From positions 1 to 64,000 of the forward strand of contig JAGVSM010001160.1 of assembly GCA_022494885.1 (NCBI GenBank): a stretch of DNA of 64,000 nucleotides. The letters run 5' to 3'. The notes below the pieces were generated by a model, which worked only from the letters and a program-made list of their open reading frames with translations, ran no database searches and was not told the origin of the DNA. The translations under genes were made by a program, and so were the position numbers. Positions 23,136-34,517 of the stretch are shown piece by piece (positions within the stretch are counted from its first letter, which is position 1; every line of letters starts with the position of its first letter). This stretch comes from Micrasema longulum (lineage: Eukaryota > Arthropoda > Insecta > Trichoptera > Brachycentridae).

Positions 23136-26100
23136 CTTTCTTTGGTCCAGTTGTGTGTTGTGCAGTAACGCGGGGGGCATGTTGGGGTATAAGGTGACCA
23201 TGACTCCGGAGTCTCGCAGTTCCACTATCCTCGCCGTGTATATGGCACCAAACTCCAGGGTTGGCTCCCGATCTTGCGAGAGCCAGTCGGATATCATCTC
23301 CCGAGCCTCATCCATGGCCTGCTGTGACGGAGCGAATACACTGAACGTTGTATCGTCCACTTGTGATACCTGCAGTGACATAGACAAAAGTTTATAGAAA
23401 AATACGCCCTGGTGAAAGCTAATGCAATTCTTTTTTATAATCCATTTTTATTCCACCTGATGATGCAAAGACATTACATTGGTACTTCATATCCTCGGGT
23501 TTCTCGCAAAGTAGGTAACTACATTTTACTGGTTGTGATATATTGCAATTTTAAAGTTAAAACCGCATCCCAAATCAACAATTCAAATAAAACCTCCGCT
23601 GAATATTATAACATTTTTATTTATAAAATACGAAATATTTTTATTCACTTTTTAAACAAAGATTATTTGATGCCATCTATGAAGACATCTCTTCTTTCAA
23701 AAATTTGTAGTTACCAACTTGTGCCAGAAACTCAACAATATACAGCAGATCTTGATCATCTGTTACATGAAGATGTTATCATACTTACGCTTCAGGTGCC
23801 AGTCCAGAGATAGTGAAATATTGGTGTCTAAAACCACCTATAAAAACAAACATCTCAGAGACTCTTTCTTAATCTTATCAATTATACTTGAATCAGATTT
23901 ACACTCTCCCCTGATTTCATCATTCGTAACAAACACATTCGTCTAAGAGATCGCATTTCAACCGCGTTCACTCGGCTTTCATCCTTCCTCTGCCAGTTCC
24001 ATGTTTCACTTCCATACATAAGTGTTGGGACTTAAACTCCGTTGTGCACTGCCAGTTTAGCTTCGATTGACATATTTTTATTTGCAATTATTGTGCTTAG
24101 TGCTCTGATCATTTTGATGCTACTAAATATTATTAAATATTTGTATGTAACCACTTACCGACTTTTCTATGTCTATCGGTTTCGAGACGTACCCGTCTCT
24201 TCGTCAGGACACCAATTAAACCAACATGCAAATGGTGATATACAAATATTAAAAAATATTTAGTAAAATGTTTGACTGCGAATTTAATGCTTTAAATATT
24301 AATAATATTACAATTGTTTATCAAAATTTCTCAAGAACATATTTTTTCCAATTTTATTTAAAATATTTCCAATGCTTTCTATTTCTTTTATTTTTTCAGG
24401 TAACTCATTGTGCAGCTTCAATCCCTTGTACAATGAGTTTTGAGACTCTGTTTTTCTCCTCATTGGTAATCCTATCTTTTTTGATCCCTAGGTTCAAATA
24501 TATGACATTTTTGGTTAAATTTGATTATAATTTTTATTTTATTTATCCCCTTAATTATTTTATGTATAAAAATTGCTACATTACATTTTATTTGTTGCTT
24601 TACTGTGAGCGAGCTAATTTCTTCTTGCATTCTTCTACATTAGAATACATATTTCTTTTGAGTATAATACTCGCCTTATTGTGAAGAATTTGTTATTTGT
24701 CATTTCACCTTAATTACATAAAAAAAGAATAGAATAAAAGTAATTTGATTGATTATGATTGTTCTTTAGATAAGAATACTACTCTTTATATCCATTACAA
24801 CTTCCTGTAAACAATTTTTATTTTTTCATATTGTGTATTTAATATTTATCTAAGTAAACTTCGAAATACTTTATTTTATCCACAGAATTTATGGCTAGAT
24901 TATCAATATAAATATTGTATCCTTGGGTTATATTTTTTCTCCTAATATTAATATATTTTGTTTTTGCGATATTTCATTTAATTTCTCAGTGGTTGAGCTG
25001 ACCAAAAAAATGCAGACGGTGCAACGACACAGATTTCAGATTTACAAGCAGCATATAGCAACGGCCGGGATAGGGGAAAAATCCTAAGTACATAACGTAA
25101 CATAACTATGGACCTAAAAAGTAACATCAACCCTGCTGTAGATGATGTAATGTGACCCAAAATGTCATAAAAAAGTGCGAAAGACACACTGCATAATAAC
25201 CCAGAAAAACTCAAAATATCTGGTTAATATCAACAAATGGTAAAGGTAAATGGTAAAGGCATGCATTTCATTTAAAAATAAAAATTGAAGATAATGTATA
25301 AAACACAAGATTCCATTTTTTCTCAAAGTTTTTTGTGCAAAGTGCATACCTGAACACCAGTTAACACAAGCAATTTCTTCAAATTTCCTCCTCCCAAACC
25401 CAACAGTTTTGATCTTTTGTGAACTTCAACTTCTAATTTCTCCACCACTGGCATGTTTCCTTTTGGCTTCCGCCTAAAACAAAAAAAGAACAAACCTTAA
25501 TGTGAGATAATATTATCAATAACAGGCAAATAACTCGAAACAGAAAGAAACATACAAACATGGACTATTTCCTAGTAATAAATTATACGTAGAGAGTGGA
25601 CTCATTAGTTTTACAAAATTATATTTATTTCTGTGCCTAAAATATGTTTACTTGAATAGGGAATTGTTTAGTAATAATTTGAATCGTATTAGTAATAGAT
25701 CCGATGGTGTACTGTCAGTTCCAGGATGCAGAACTAAGTTCGCAGAGGCACTCCTTACATGTTGGTCCAAGATCCTTCAATCTTCTAACCAAAGAACTAC
25801 AAAACATTAAATCACTGGCACAGTTTAAAGTAGGCTTGAGGTCTTGGATTAGCATAGAAGGAACAGATACACATTATTGAGAAAAAAAAAATTAAAATTA
25901 AAAATAAATGCATACTGCAAATAAATCATGTTTTCGTAATATCAGCATATGTAAGTTTGGTTTTTCTTTTCTTTTTCTTTTCTTTTCTTTTCTTTTCATG
26001 GTCATGTCATACCATACTTATATGCTATAAACTTTTTAATAATTAATAAAGGAATGGCCCACGCTCAGACGCTGAAGTCTTTGTGGGCATTTTTTCCAAT

Positions 26101-29100
26101 TTATGTTATGGCTTAATTTTAAGATGTATTTTTCAAAAGTGTATTTTTGTAATTATATTTATATGTAAATAATACATGTATGGAAAAATTAACAAATAAA
26201 AAATAATAATAATTAAAATTGATCGTATCGATTGATACAGCCTGCATCGCTTTCTAAAATATCGAAGAGATACGCTCAGGAGAGGCCACAATCAAAATAT
26301 ATATGGACACACCTTCTTCCCCTATCCTTCTCTGTCCTTAGAACAGGCTTCCCTAATGAGGAGAATTATTAATTAATAATATATATATATTCCTATGTAT
26401 ATATACACATATATTTTTTAAAATAGTTTTTACAAGTTTATACCTTGGTGCACTTATACATTCATTCATGATGTCAATTATTTTAGATTTGGCATCACAT
26501 CCCTTTTGGATGGCTTCCATAACTATCTTCAAAGGCATTCCGGGTATTTTGATATCAGCTTGCAATGTACTGACTCCTTTTTTTGATCCAGCTATTTTGA
26601 AATCCATGTCTCCCATATAATCCTCAATTCCCTGAAATTTGAATGTATCCTTTTATACCAGTATTTTATATGTACAACACATACCTAAGATCCTCCAATT
26701 CAACTATCAACACTACAAATTTCATCATTTTTGTTATAAATAAAAAAAATTGAGTTTTTAAATAAAGTAGTTTAAGTACAGAACAAAACACTTTATCAAT
26801 TCATTAAATTAAAAAGTACCTTAAATAATAATTACTTTAAATTCTAAAACATCAACTCTTAATTTTCCTATCTATTTGTGTAGCGCACATTTGTGTTGAG
26901 CAGACGCACATTGGCAAAAATAGAAAATGAGCATTTTGATCCTGATTTTATTAATTTATCAATAAAATCCAAAAGCGACAAGGTTTTTGGATCACTTTGA
27001 CGCCCGTTTCGGAACTGAGTCAGTGTGCACGCCCTACTAAAAGGCTTGTTGAACACCATGCTAAGCGCGCTGTGTATATGCTACCAACGAGCGCCGAACG
27101 CAACGCCCAGCGCCCAGTGTGTACAGGCTTCAATGCTTAAGGTTTTAGTCTAAATTTACAAACAGGAACTTCAACTATTAAAAGTACCAAAGCCGATTTA
27201 TTAGTGCTATGTTTTGTTTGAAAAGTTAATGTCAGATGTCAGCAATGTAAAGATTGGAGATTTTTTTAGGCATAAGTTTCGCCATCTTCTAGTATGTTTT
27301 CACTTAGTTATCGCAGGGAAACTTGTGACTCGTATGTGAATAGTCCGCGTACAACGCAACAACAAAAAAATTCCTAAGGAACACATTGTATTATGATAAA
27401 TTATACAATATTAGAATGTTGTGCTTATAAAGAAGTATTAATTACCAGGAATTTACAATTGTATTACAGAAAATTATCTATAGGATGAATTCACATCAAC
27501 AATATAGTAAATGTAAAGGTTGTGCTTACCAATATATCAGTGAGTATCTTGTAATTCTCTATGTGTTTTGTATCATCATTAGAGTATTTAGTAATTAGAC
27601 CAATAGCCACACCAGCGGCCGGATCAGATATAGGAACACCTGCATCCATCAGCGCCAAACTTCCACCACATACACTTGCCATAGAACTGGAACCTTCAAA
27701 CAATAATAAAAAATAAAAACAACATTTAATAAGCAAGTATTGAAAGTTCAGTAGAGTTACAATTTTTTTTTTTAATATTCCATTTCACAGAAATTTCATA
27801 TATACATAAGGAAATGGACGTCTTTTTTAATCTTACCATTAGACTCCATCACCTCAGCAGTAAGCCTTACTGTGAAGTCATAATTTTTAGGAATTATGGG
27901 AATGAGCCCCTTTTCTGCAAGAGCTCCATGTCCTGTTTCTCTTCTGCCAGGACCTCCCACTCTCCCTACTTCTTTTGTTGCAAACGGAGGGAAATCATAA
28001 TGCAGAAAGAAGTTTTTTTCCTTTATTCCACTATGAAAGAAAACAAGCGATTAAAAAACATCAGAGCCAGACCTATCATAGGTTCAGTTGGCACAAAGAA
28101 TCAGACACACGCTAACAAGAAAAGGGAGAATAATCATTTACAAACATCTACATTCCTGTCCCCTTTCAGTAAGTGACAAGACACTAGATCCCTTAAAAAA
28201 GAGGGTTTCAACATTGACTCATTGATCATGATATAGCCGTTTGGTTTTAGCACATATGGTTATTGAGAAGAACAGAAAGAATGGTTTTTGTATTCATGCA
28301 TACTGACAAATGTCACCTGCACTTTTCTGTACAGTTAATTTAAAAAAGATCAGCACACAGCCGTTTAACACATACACACCTTGTTAACATGGTTAGAGCA
28401 TCCATTTTAAGTGCACTTTCTGGAGAATCTAATGTAACTGTGCAAAATACTTGTGTTTGGCCTCGTTGAAAAAGTGAACTTCCATGAAGGGGTTTATGTA
28501 AATCAACCTGTGAAGGGATACATAATGATAAAGACAAACCTGATCAACCAAAAACAAATCGAAGATACTGAATAAAACACAAAATTTGAAATTATTTCAC
28601 AAAGAATTTGCTAATCGTAGTAATATTTTTTTAAGTATTCATTTCATGTATACTTTACTGTTTAAATTTTTTTTTACATAATCGATCGTCCATTTTTATA
28701 CCTGCATTTTTTTTTGTGTGTTTTACATTTTATATAACTATCTTAATTGGTTTTACAAATATATATTGATATAATATATACAAATAATATGTTAAGCAAA
28801 CAACATTTTTATAAAAATAACTTAAGAACGTTGATAAATAAACAAAATGTCTTACAGTTAATTAAAAATAATAATATTAGTACAAACCTGGCAACTTATA
28901 TTTCTGATTTGGTCCAAAGTTCTTCCATCACACCTAATGTCTTCTTCAAGTATCATGTCTCTGAAGACCTGTTTGCAGATATTGTTAAAGCATTCTGTAG
29001 TCGTTGCACCATCACTTTCTTCTACTCCAAAAGCATCACGAATTTTAGCAACGACGTCAGATCTTACATCATTTACTGCCAAATCCCTGCTTAGCTTGTC

Positions 29101-32100
29101 ATGATTAAAATCCCTAGGAAAAATATAATTTTTCATACCTGGAAACTTATTTAATTCTAATGTTGTTAAATTTTATGCAAAAAAGGAATAACATAACATA
29201 CCTAAAAATTTCTCTAAGTCTCATAACAGAGAAAGTTTTGACAGCTTCTACAAGCTCATTGTTATTTTCTTTGAGTTCTTCGATGGGCCTTTTAGTAATT
29301 CCGTAAGATTTTTGCAATTTTTCTATAGCTGCAATAACTGACTGAGCTTCTTTTGTACCTAAACAAATAAATATTTATTAAAAAATAAGTATGTGATTTA
29401 TTTACAAATTAACCAATGTTCATCACTTGGAGGATCCTGCCAAAAACATATTTTATCAAATGAAAATTTGATAAAACATTATATTTACTTCCTAACTAGT
29501 AAAAAAATCTTCTAATTGCTTTTGATAAAACATTATATTTACTTCCTAACTAGTAAAAAAATCTTCTCTTAGTGCCCCAACGTTGGCAATCAGTCTGGCA
29601 AAAGTCTCTCTGTCCTGTGCTGCCTGGAAAATTTGCTCCACAGTCCGGAAGCTAGTCCAGTCTCGTATATTTCTCAGCCAGGACATCTTTCTTCTTCCAG
29701 CCCCTCTGTGACCCTCAATGTTGCCTTTCAAAATTAAATGAAGCAAGTGGTACTTTTCTCCACGCATTATTCGCCCCAGATACGAACTTTCATGGTGGTT
29801 AAGAGTTCTCTGTTCGTTCTAGCTCGACTTAAGACTTCAAAAATCTTACCGATTTTAATTGCTTTTAGCAAATCTTGCTGAAGAATATTATTAGCGTGAC
29901 CTTCGAGCATCACAACTAAGTTTTGCTTCATAGCTGTGACAATCAAATTCAATGATGATTCTTGAAGTTCTTTTCGTGTAGGGTTAATAATAACATCATT
30001 ACCAATGTACCCTAATCTGTAAAAGGAATTTTATAAATCATACATATTATGTACATATATTATTTTAAATTCACTCTCTAGTTGAAGAATAAATTAAATA
30101 CATTATCGGCTGCCAACTCATGTGTATCCTACCGCGTTAGATCCATGACCCTTATTTCTGGCATAAACAGCCAACAAATTGTCAGCAATAAAAAAAAAAG
30201 GTATCTGCAGTACGGGGCTCAGCCAACCGAATTTTGTTTGCTTGATAATAGTTGTCAAAATAAAATTTCATAAACATAATGAGAAATCAGAGATACTTAA
30301 AAAAAATAAAGTACTGTGTTTATTTTCTATGATATCACACGAGTCTACATAAAATACAAGACTTGATGTATCTCTCTAATTTTTTTTTGATAATGCAGTC
30401 ATATTTTGCTACAAAAAGCCTAAATGATATGATTATTTTTATAAATGATGAAAAAATCTTATTAAACGGAAAATAAACCTGTTAAATTCTTGTTTTTAAA
30501 AACCTGTATTTCAAAATATCTAGTCTTTTGCTTAATGTAACACGACATTACAGCACCGTTTGCAATAGAATTGTTTACCACAGCATTTTACTGTGCTATA
30601 TTATTGGTAAAAAGTTGCTTTCTGTGGGGTAGATTATTGTAGAATGAACACTGTCAGTTATGCAGGCAGGCAGACGGTGCTAGGTATTGTATCGTCATAA
30701 TTATAATACCCTCATCTCTCACAAAAACCGAACTACTGCAAACCCAAAAATATTCCGGGTTACATTTTCTCAAAACTCAATCATTTTCCGTTTTGGGCCC
30801 ACATAAATCAAGTTGGACACGAATACAAAGAATGTATTAATAAACTTGTCCAGTGGAAAACTTACCTTACGGCTCCAACTGGTCCGTTCCAAGGAATATC
30901 AGATAAACTTAAGGCAGCGCTGGCTGCATTTATTGATATCACATCGGGTGAATTTATAGAATCAACGGCCAGCATATTACATATTAATTGTGTTTCACAA
31001 TTAAAACCAGCGGGAAATAGTGGCCTCAATGAACGGTCTATTACTCTAGATGTCAATATTTCACGCTCGGAAGGACCTAAAATACAAAAAAATAAGTTGA
31101 AATATTGTTACAAATTTAAACATTTTATAACCTTACTTGATTTCACCTATTCAAAAAAAAAGTTAAAAGGCTTGAAATATTTCAATATTTATCATCATAA
31201 TCATTTCCCTATCCGAAGTCATTGGTGAATGGGGCACTGAGTTAGCACTCCAAATCAAAATGAAAACTGACTACTTATATACTGTGTTATTTTTATTTTA
31301 AATAGAATTCTGATATATTGTGAATCCTCCTTGGTAAAACAAATCATAGTTATGTATTTCTCAAATAATCATTGTGACAAGTTGGAATTACATATATTAA
31401 TATTACTTCAATACTCTTTTATTTTAACCATTTATTTATTGTTAATTTGCTGCATACCTGTGTTATAATTGCTAATTTAATTTTTCTTTATTATTTCTTT
31501 ATTTTCTGCTGATTTTATTTCATGTATCTATATTTTTTATACTGTGTTCAGGTGTTTTGTTTTATTATAATTGTTTTTAATATTATTTTATACTTTGTCA
31601 AAGGCGTAAGCCGTCAAAATGAATAAATAAATATGTCTGGTTTGTCATTTTTATTTAATTTTTCCTGTATCAACATAGTTTCTATTCATTCACAACTCTC
31701 CATTTTATTAAGTTGGTGTTAATTTTAATTATCAACTAATTATACTGTTTTGTTAAGTACGATAATTGATTTAATTGCCATTTTTGTAAATCACATATTT
31801 GAGCAAATGTTGAACTATTTAATGAGAGTCCGTGTGCACCTAATTACCTACAATAATAATTTGCATTCAAAGATAATATCTGTGCAACTCCTTGAAAGAT
31901 TTTTTCGATTATTTTACATAAAAAAATTATTGTACTATTATCTGAAACATACAAATATTACAAGGTACGTCTATAAAACAAATTTGGTTAGAGAAAGCAA
32001 GACCGGTTTGACTAAGTGAGGTATGAACACAATATGAAAAAAATCGGCCTCGTGGCGTAATGGTCAGCGCGTTTGCCTACCATGCAAGAGGTCTCGGGTT

Positions 32101-32788
32101 CGATTCCCGACATGGTTGATATTATATATTTATTGAAAATGGTGTTTTTACACTACAATATTTCTTAGTCCCTGGACTGGTACCTGAAGCGGTAGACTGA
32201 TCATCTTACCTGCATGTAACAAAAATGATCACGATACGCTGCGATTGGTGTACCAATGCAGTGCCCTATGCACCATTAGGTGCGGAAAGGGAATGATGAT
32301 GATGTAAAAAATAAGTATTTTCAATATTTTTAAATAAATAATTTGCTGTCATTACCTAGTTCCCTTTTTAGAAAATTTGTTGGTATACGACCAGCTGCGG
32401 CGGATTTCTGTCTATAATCAACAGTAAGAGGTAGAAAGGAGCTAGATGAACCTTTCTTCTTTGATACCGCTGTAACCATAACGCTCGTGTCACCGAGTGT
32501 AGCAACAGCACACCCATCCGCAAATCTAGCATATTTCCCAGTAGATATCAATAAATTCTTCCTGTAAAATATTTGAACGTTAATTTACTATAAAATATTA
32601 CGTTAACATAACCTACAATATAAACAAAATTACCCATTTGAAAATGAAGCTTCAACTTCCGGTATGCTTATTTTTTGGGAACCACTTGAATAATTTCTAA
32701 TTTTGTAAATACTCCTAATCACTCTTTTCCGATTAAATCTGTCTAAAAAAATAAGTTTGGAAATTGATAACCCCAAGTACCCGGCCAT
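23136..32788 (-). CDS. PNPT1: Polyribonucleotide nucleotidyltransferase 1, mitochondrial (PNPase); 12 exons, C-terminus not found
   Basis: Phosphate-dependent 3'-5' exoribonuclease and RNA polymerase of mitochondria. Exons, 5' to 3' on the minus strand: 32788-32634, 32561-32356, 31076-30866, 30016-29850, 29358-29202, 29113-28888, 28507-28380, 28030-27837, 27693-27530, 26631-26444, 25473-25350, 23369-23136. All have GT/AG borders and matching phases; together they give 718 codons. The start [11 protein letters not shown] opens a basic, Arg-rich presequence typical of mitochondrial import. First RNase PH domain is about residues 48-190 ([22 protein letters not shown]). The linker helical domain follows. 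Second RNase PH domain is about 350-600 ([53 protein letters not shown] with the metal-binding aspartates). KH domain is about 607-670 with the loop GLGGGNLKK. An S1 domain starts near 680 ([11 protein letters not shown]) and stops at LDQRK. The human protein continues about 70 residues further, so at least one terminal exon is unrecognised or outside the window. Introns contain LINE and SINE debris. Confidence 0.96.
23746..23840 (-). repeat. SINE family 1, body fragment
   Basis: TGTTACATGAAGATGTTATC and CTTACGCTTCAGGTGCCAGT are body signatures of the family. Lies just past PNPT1 exon 12, upstream in the intron. Confidence 0.5.
23850..24130 (-). pseudogene. Non-LTR RT fragment, same family as 21065-21712
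   Basis: Minus-strand [39 protein letters not shown] and [11 protein letters not shown] align with the 21065 copy. Several frame breaks. Located in the large PNPT1 intron 11. Confidence 0.75.
24123..24232 (+). repeat. Dispersed repeat X, copy 2
   Basis: Near-identical to 13811-13919, same strand. It abuts the LINE fragments on both sides, inside PNPT1 intron 11. Confidence 0.7.
24320..24710 (-). pseudogene. CR1/jockey-like LINE C-terminal fragment
   Basis: Minus-strand frames: [21 protein letters not shown], then [26 protein letters not shown] and [17 protein letters not shown]. This order (SVKQ-x-I-x-Y-N..FI-K...L-Y-x-G-L-K-x-Y-N-x-L-P) is typical of the LINE carboxyl end. Confidence 0.65.
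25700..26120 (+). pseudogene. Jockey-like LINE 3' end with tail
   Basis: Frame [20 protein letters not shown] followed by [20 protein letters not shown] and a stop, then an AT-rich 3' region with a (TTTTC)n tract at about 25962-25998. Located in PNPT1 intron 10. Confidence 0.6.
26870..27135. repeat. Probable transposon fragment, CpG-rich
   Basis: GC and CpG content rises sharply compared with the surrounding intron (CAACGAGCGCCGAACGCAAC, then GCCCAGCGCCCAGTGTGTAC). Such GCGCC-rich termini are common in insect DNA transposons; no inverted partner was found. Sits in PNPT1 intron 9. Confidence 0.3.
29467..29567. repeat. 47-bp direct duplication (spacing 54 bp)
   Basis: TTTGATAAAACATTATATTT followed by ACTTCCTAACTAGTAAAAAA occurs at 29467-29513 and again, identically, at 29521-29567. 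The second copy runs into the end of the LINE fragment. PNPT1 intron 4. Confidence 0.9.
29546..29848 (-). pseudogene. Non-LTR RT C-terminal fragment abutting a PNPT1 splice donor
   Basis: Minus-strand [17 protein letters not shown], then after a frameshift [39 protein letters not shown] and [15 protein letters not shown]. Same family as 12533-13100. Its homology begins within about 15 nt of the exon 4 donor at 29849. Confidence 0.85.
31190..31262 (-). repeat. SINE family 1, 3'-end fragment
   Basis: ATCATCATAATCATTTCCCT with a diverged CATTGGTGAATGGGGCACTG segment. PNPT1 intron 2. Confidence 0.5.
31490..31635 (+). repeat. LINE 3'-tail fragment
   Basis: T-rich 3' region ending GGCGTAAGCCGTCAAAATGA(ATAA)n. 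The GTAAGCCGT plus (AATA)n ending parallels LINE ends at 52230-52275 and 62880. No coding left. Confidence 0.4.
32043..32304 (+). repeat. tRNA-derived SINE (family 1), best full-length copy
   Basis: tRNA-like head at about 32045-32117: A box GTGGCGTAATGGTCAGCGCG, anticodon-arm TTTGCCTACCATGCAAG, B box GGTTCGATTCCCG. A body with GACTGGTACCTGAAGCGG, CTGCGATTGGTGTACCAATG and CAGTGCCCTATGCACCATTA follows, and a GGGAATGATGATGATG tail. The acceptor arms do not pair properly, so it is a SINE, not a tRNA gene. Intron 2 of PNPT1, antisense to the gene. Confidence 0.92.
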
Positions 32789-34517
32789 CATTCAAAAGTC
32801 ATCCGGATTCCCTGGTCTTTGGAATTCGTCTATGGTAATAATATAGAATATGATTGGTTGAAAAACAGTGTAGCCATATTATTACACAAAAACATTTTTA
32901 CCAAATATTTTTTGTAATAAATGTATGACTTTTTGACATCGATTTATTTTGTGAAAGATTTTCGAATAACAGGTAGTATTTTATGGTAAAAGTTGGTTTA
33001 AGAAAAATTAATTTTAAAAATTCATACTTAGCAGGTATCTGAAAAAAATGATTAATGTGGAAAATTTCAAACCTAATTTAAAAAATTAAAAAATTGTAAA
33101 TTGGCAGAGTTCTTTCTTTGATAAATAAAAAACACATGATTTGTTGCTTTTAGTATTTAATATGTATCTAATTCAATTACTTTTTGAAACAAAAAAGGAG
33201 AAAAAAAAATTCTAAAAACGCCTGCATCATGCTGTTTGAATATTTTTTTATATAAAATATATATGATATTCCGGAATATTAACGCAAGTGTATTTTTTAT
33301 AAATCAAACTTATTGAACCACGAGGTGCTGTAGCCAGTGGCGTTTATGGGAAACTCTGGAAATAATTATTTAAACATGATAATGCGCTGATTCATTCTTG
33401 AATCTAATCGTAAAATATTGCTGGGCAAATAGCTTTAAAAAATATATTACAATTGCACGTCTGTTCTGTAAACCATCTTATTATGTCTTACCCTTACTGT
33501 TTATGAGTTTATGAAAAATGTTACCGGCAACATAATTAAAATGGCCAATGTTTTTTTCTTTCATACTTTACTACCGGTACACTTAAACATTATTTTTTTG
33601 TGCTCGAGTTGTTTTTATTTGTATGAAGTAATTCTTACGTATCTTCATTAATTCCTTTATAAAGTACACAGTAAAAGGGGCTGTAAAATAAGCATCCCAA
33701 CACGTTTTGCAGCTACAGAGGGCATATGTGGTTAAGATTCAAGTTAACCGTTTCCGATTATGTTCAATTTTAGTAAATTAAGGGAGCAAGAATTCAGCAC
33801 GTTTTGCAGCTACAGAGCACACGGGTGGTTTGAAATCTAACCCATTTTCTTTTACAAAAAGGTGACTTAAAAGTGTTTTAGCAAAATATAAACGCTTACA
33901 AAAGATAAAGAGAAAGATATTTAAAAGAGCAAGGTAAGTGCCGGCAGCAGAGTTAGTGCTGACAACAGGGTGAACGGTGCACTAAAATAAGCCTTGGTAA
34001 ATTAAAGTTTGTTGCTAGAGGAAAACTCGGCAGTTTAGAACGGAGTCCTCGTGCCAACCCTTTTAATATCCAACCTGTATATAAGACTAATAATTATTAC
34101 TTACGAGGGTGGCCTTTTCCATACCGATTCATTTAGAATAGGTATTTATTTAATTTATTGGTTTTGGCATTTTTTGAATGTTTATTGTTCTTTAAAATGA
34201 ATATAAAAATAAATTTTAATAAAATTTATCGATCTTTCCAAATAGTCGAATACTGAGTACAGAAATGAGTTTATGGATATTGGCAACACTGTATTAAACG
34301 TCAAACACAGATGGAAGACAGAAGCCAATATAATCTCCGGTAGGAGCCTAAATAGTTACTATAATAAACGTCAAACGATTTTAAGGTTAAAATTGGTAGC
34401 TTATTTTACGTTTTTAGTTGTATTTTTAACTGTCATAAATAATTCACTTGAATCACAGCTTTCGTGATTGTTTATGCTATTATACTACGATTGGAAAGAG
34501 CAAAATACTTTCCAAAA
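32789..34517. promoter_or_regulatory. Divergent intergenic region between PNPT1 and RPP21
   Basis: The start codons of PNPT1 (minus) and RPP21 (plus) face away from each other across 1.73 kb. The spacer is AT-rich, and a non-LTR fragment lies at about 33930-34062. A direct repeat of CACGTTTTGCAGCTACAGAG occurs at about 33700 and again about 98 bp downstream. Transcription start sites could not be placed. Confidence 0.35.
33930..34062 (+). pseudogene. Short LINE fragment (family of 21065)
   Basis: GACAACAGGGTGAACGGTGC and CTCGTGCCAACCC align with the 21140-21250 segment; stops in all frames. Confidence 0.6.

Noticed and set aside
24268..24684. 138-codon plus-strand frame as a membrane protein
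   Set aside because: Hydrophobicity comes from A/T-rich codons; the opposite strand carries LINE motifs in the same place.
32043..32120. A functional tRNA gene (clear A and B boxes, anticodon-like loop CTACCAT)
   Set aside because: The acceptor stem does not pair, the sequence continues into a conserved SINE body, and many similar copies exist in the window.
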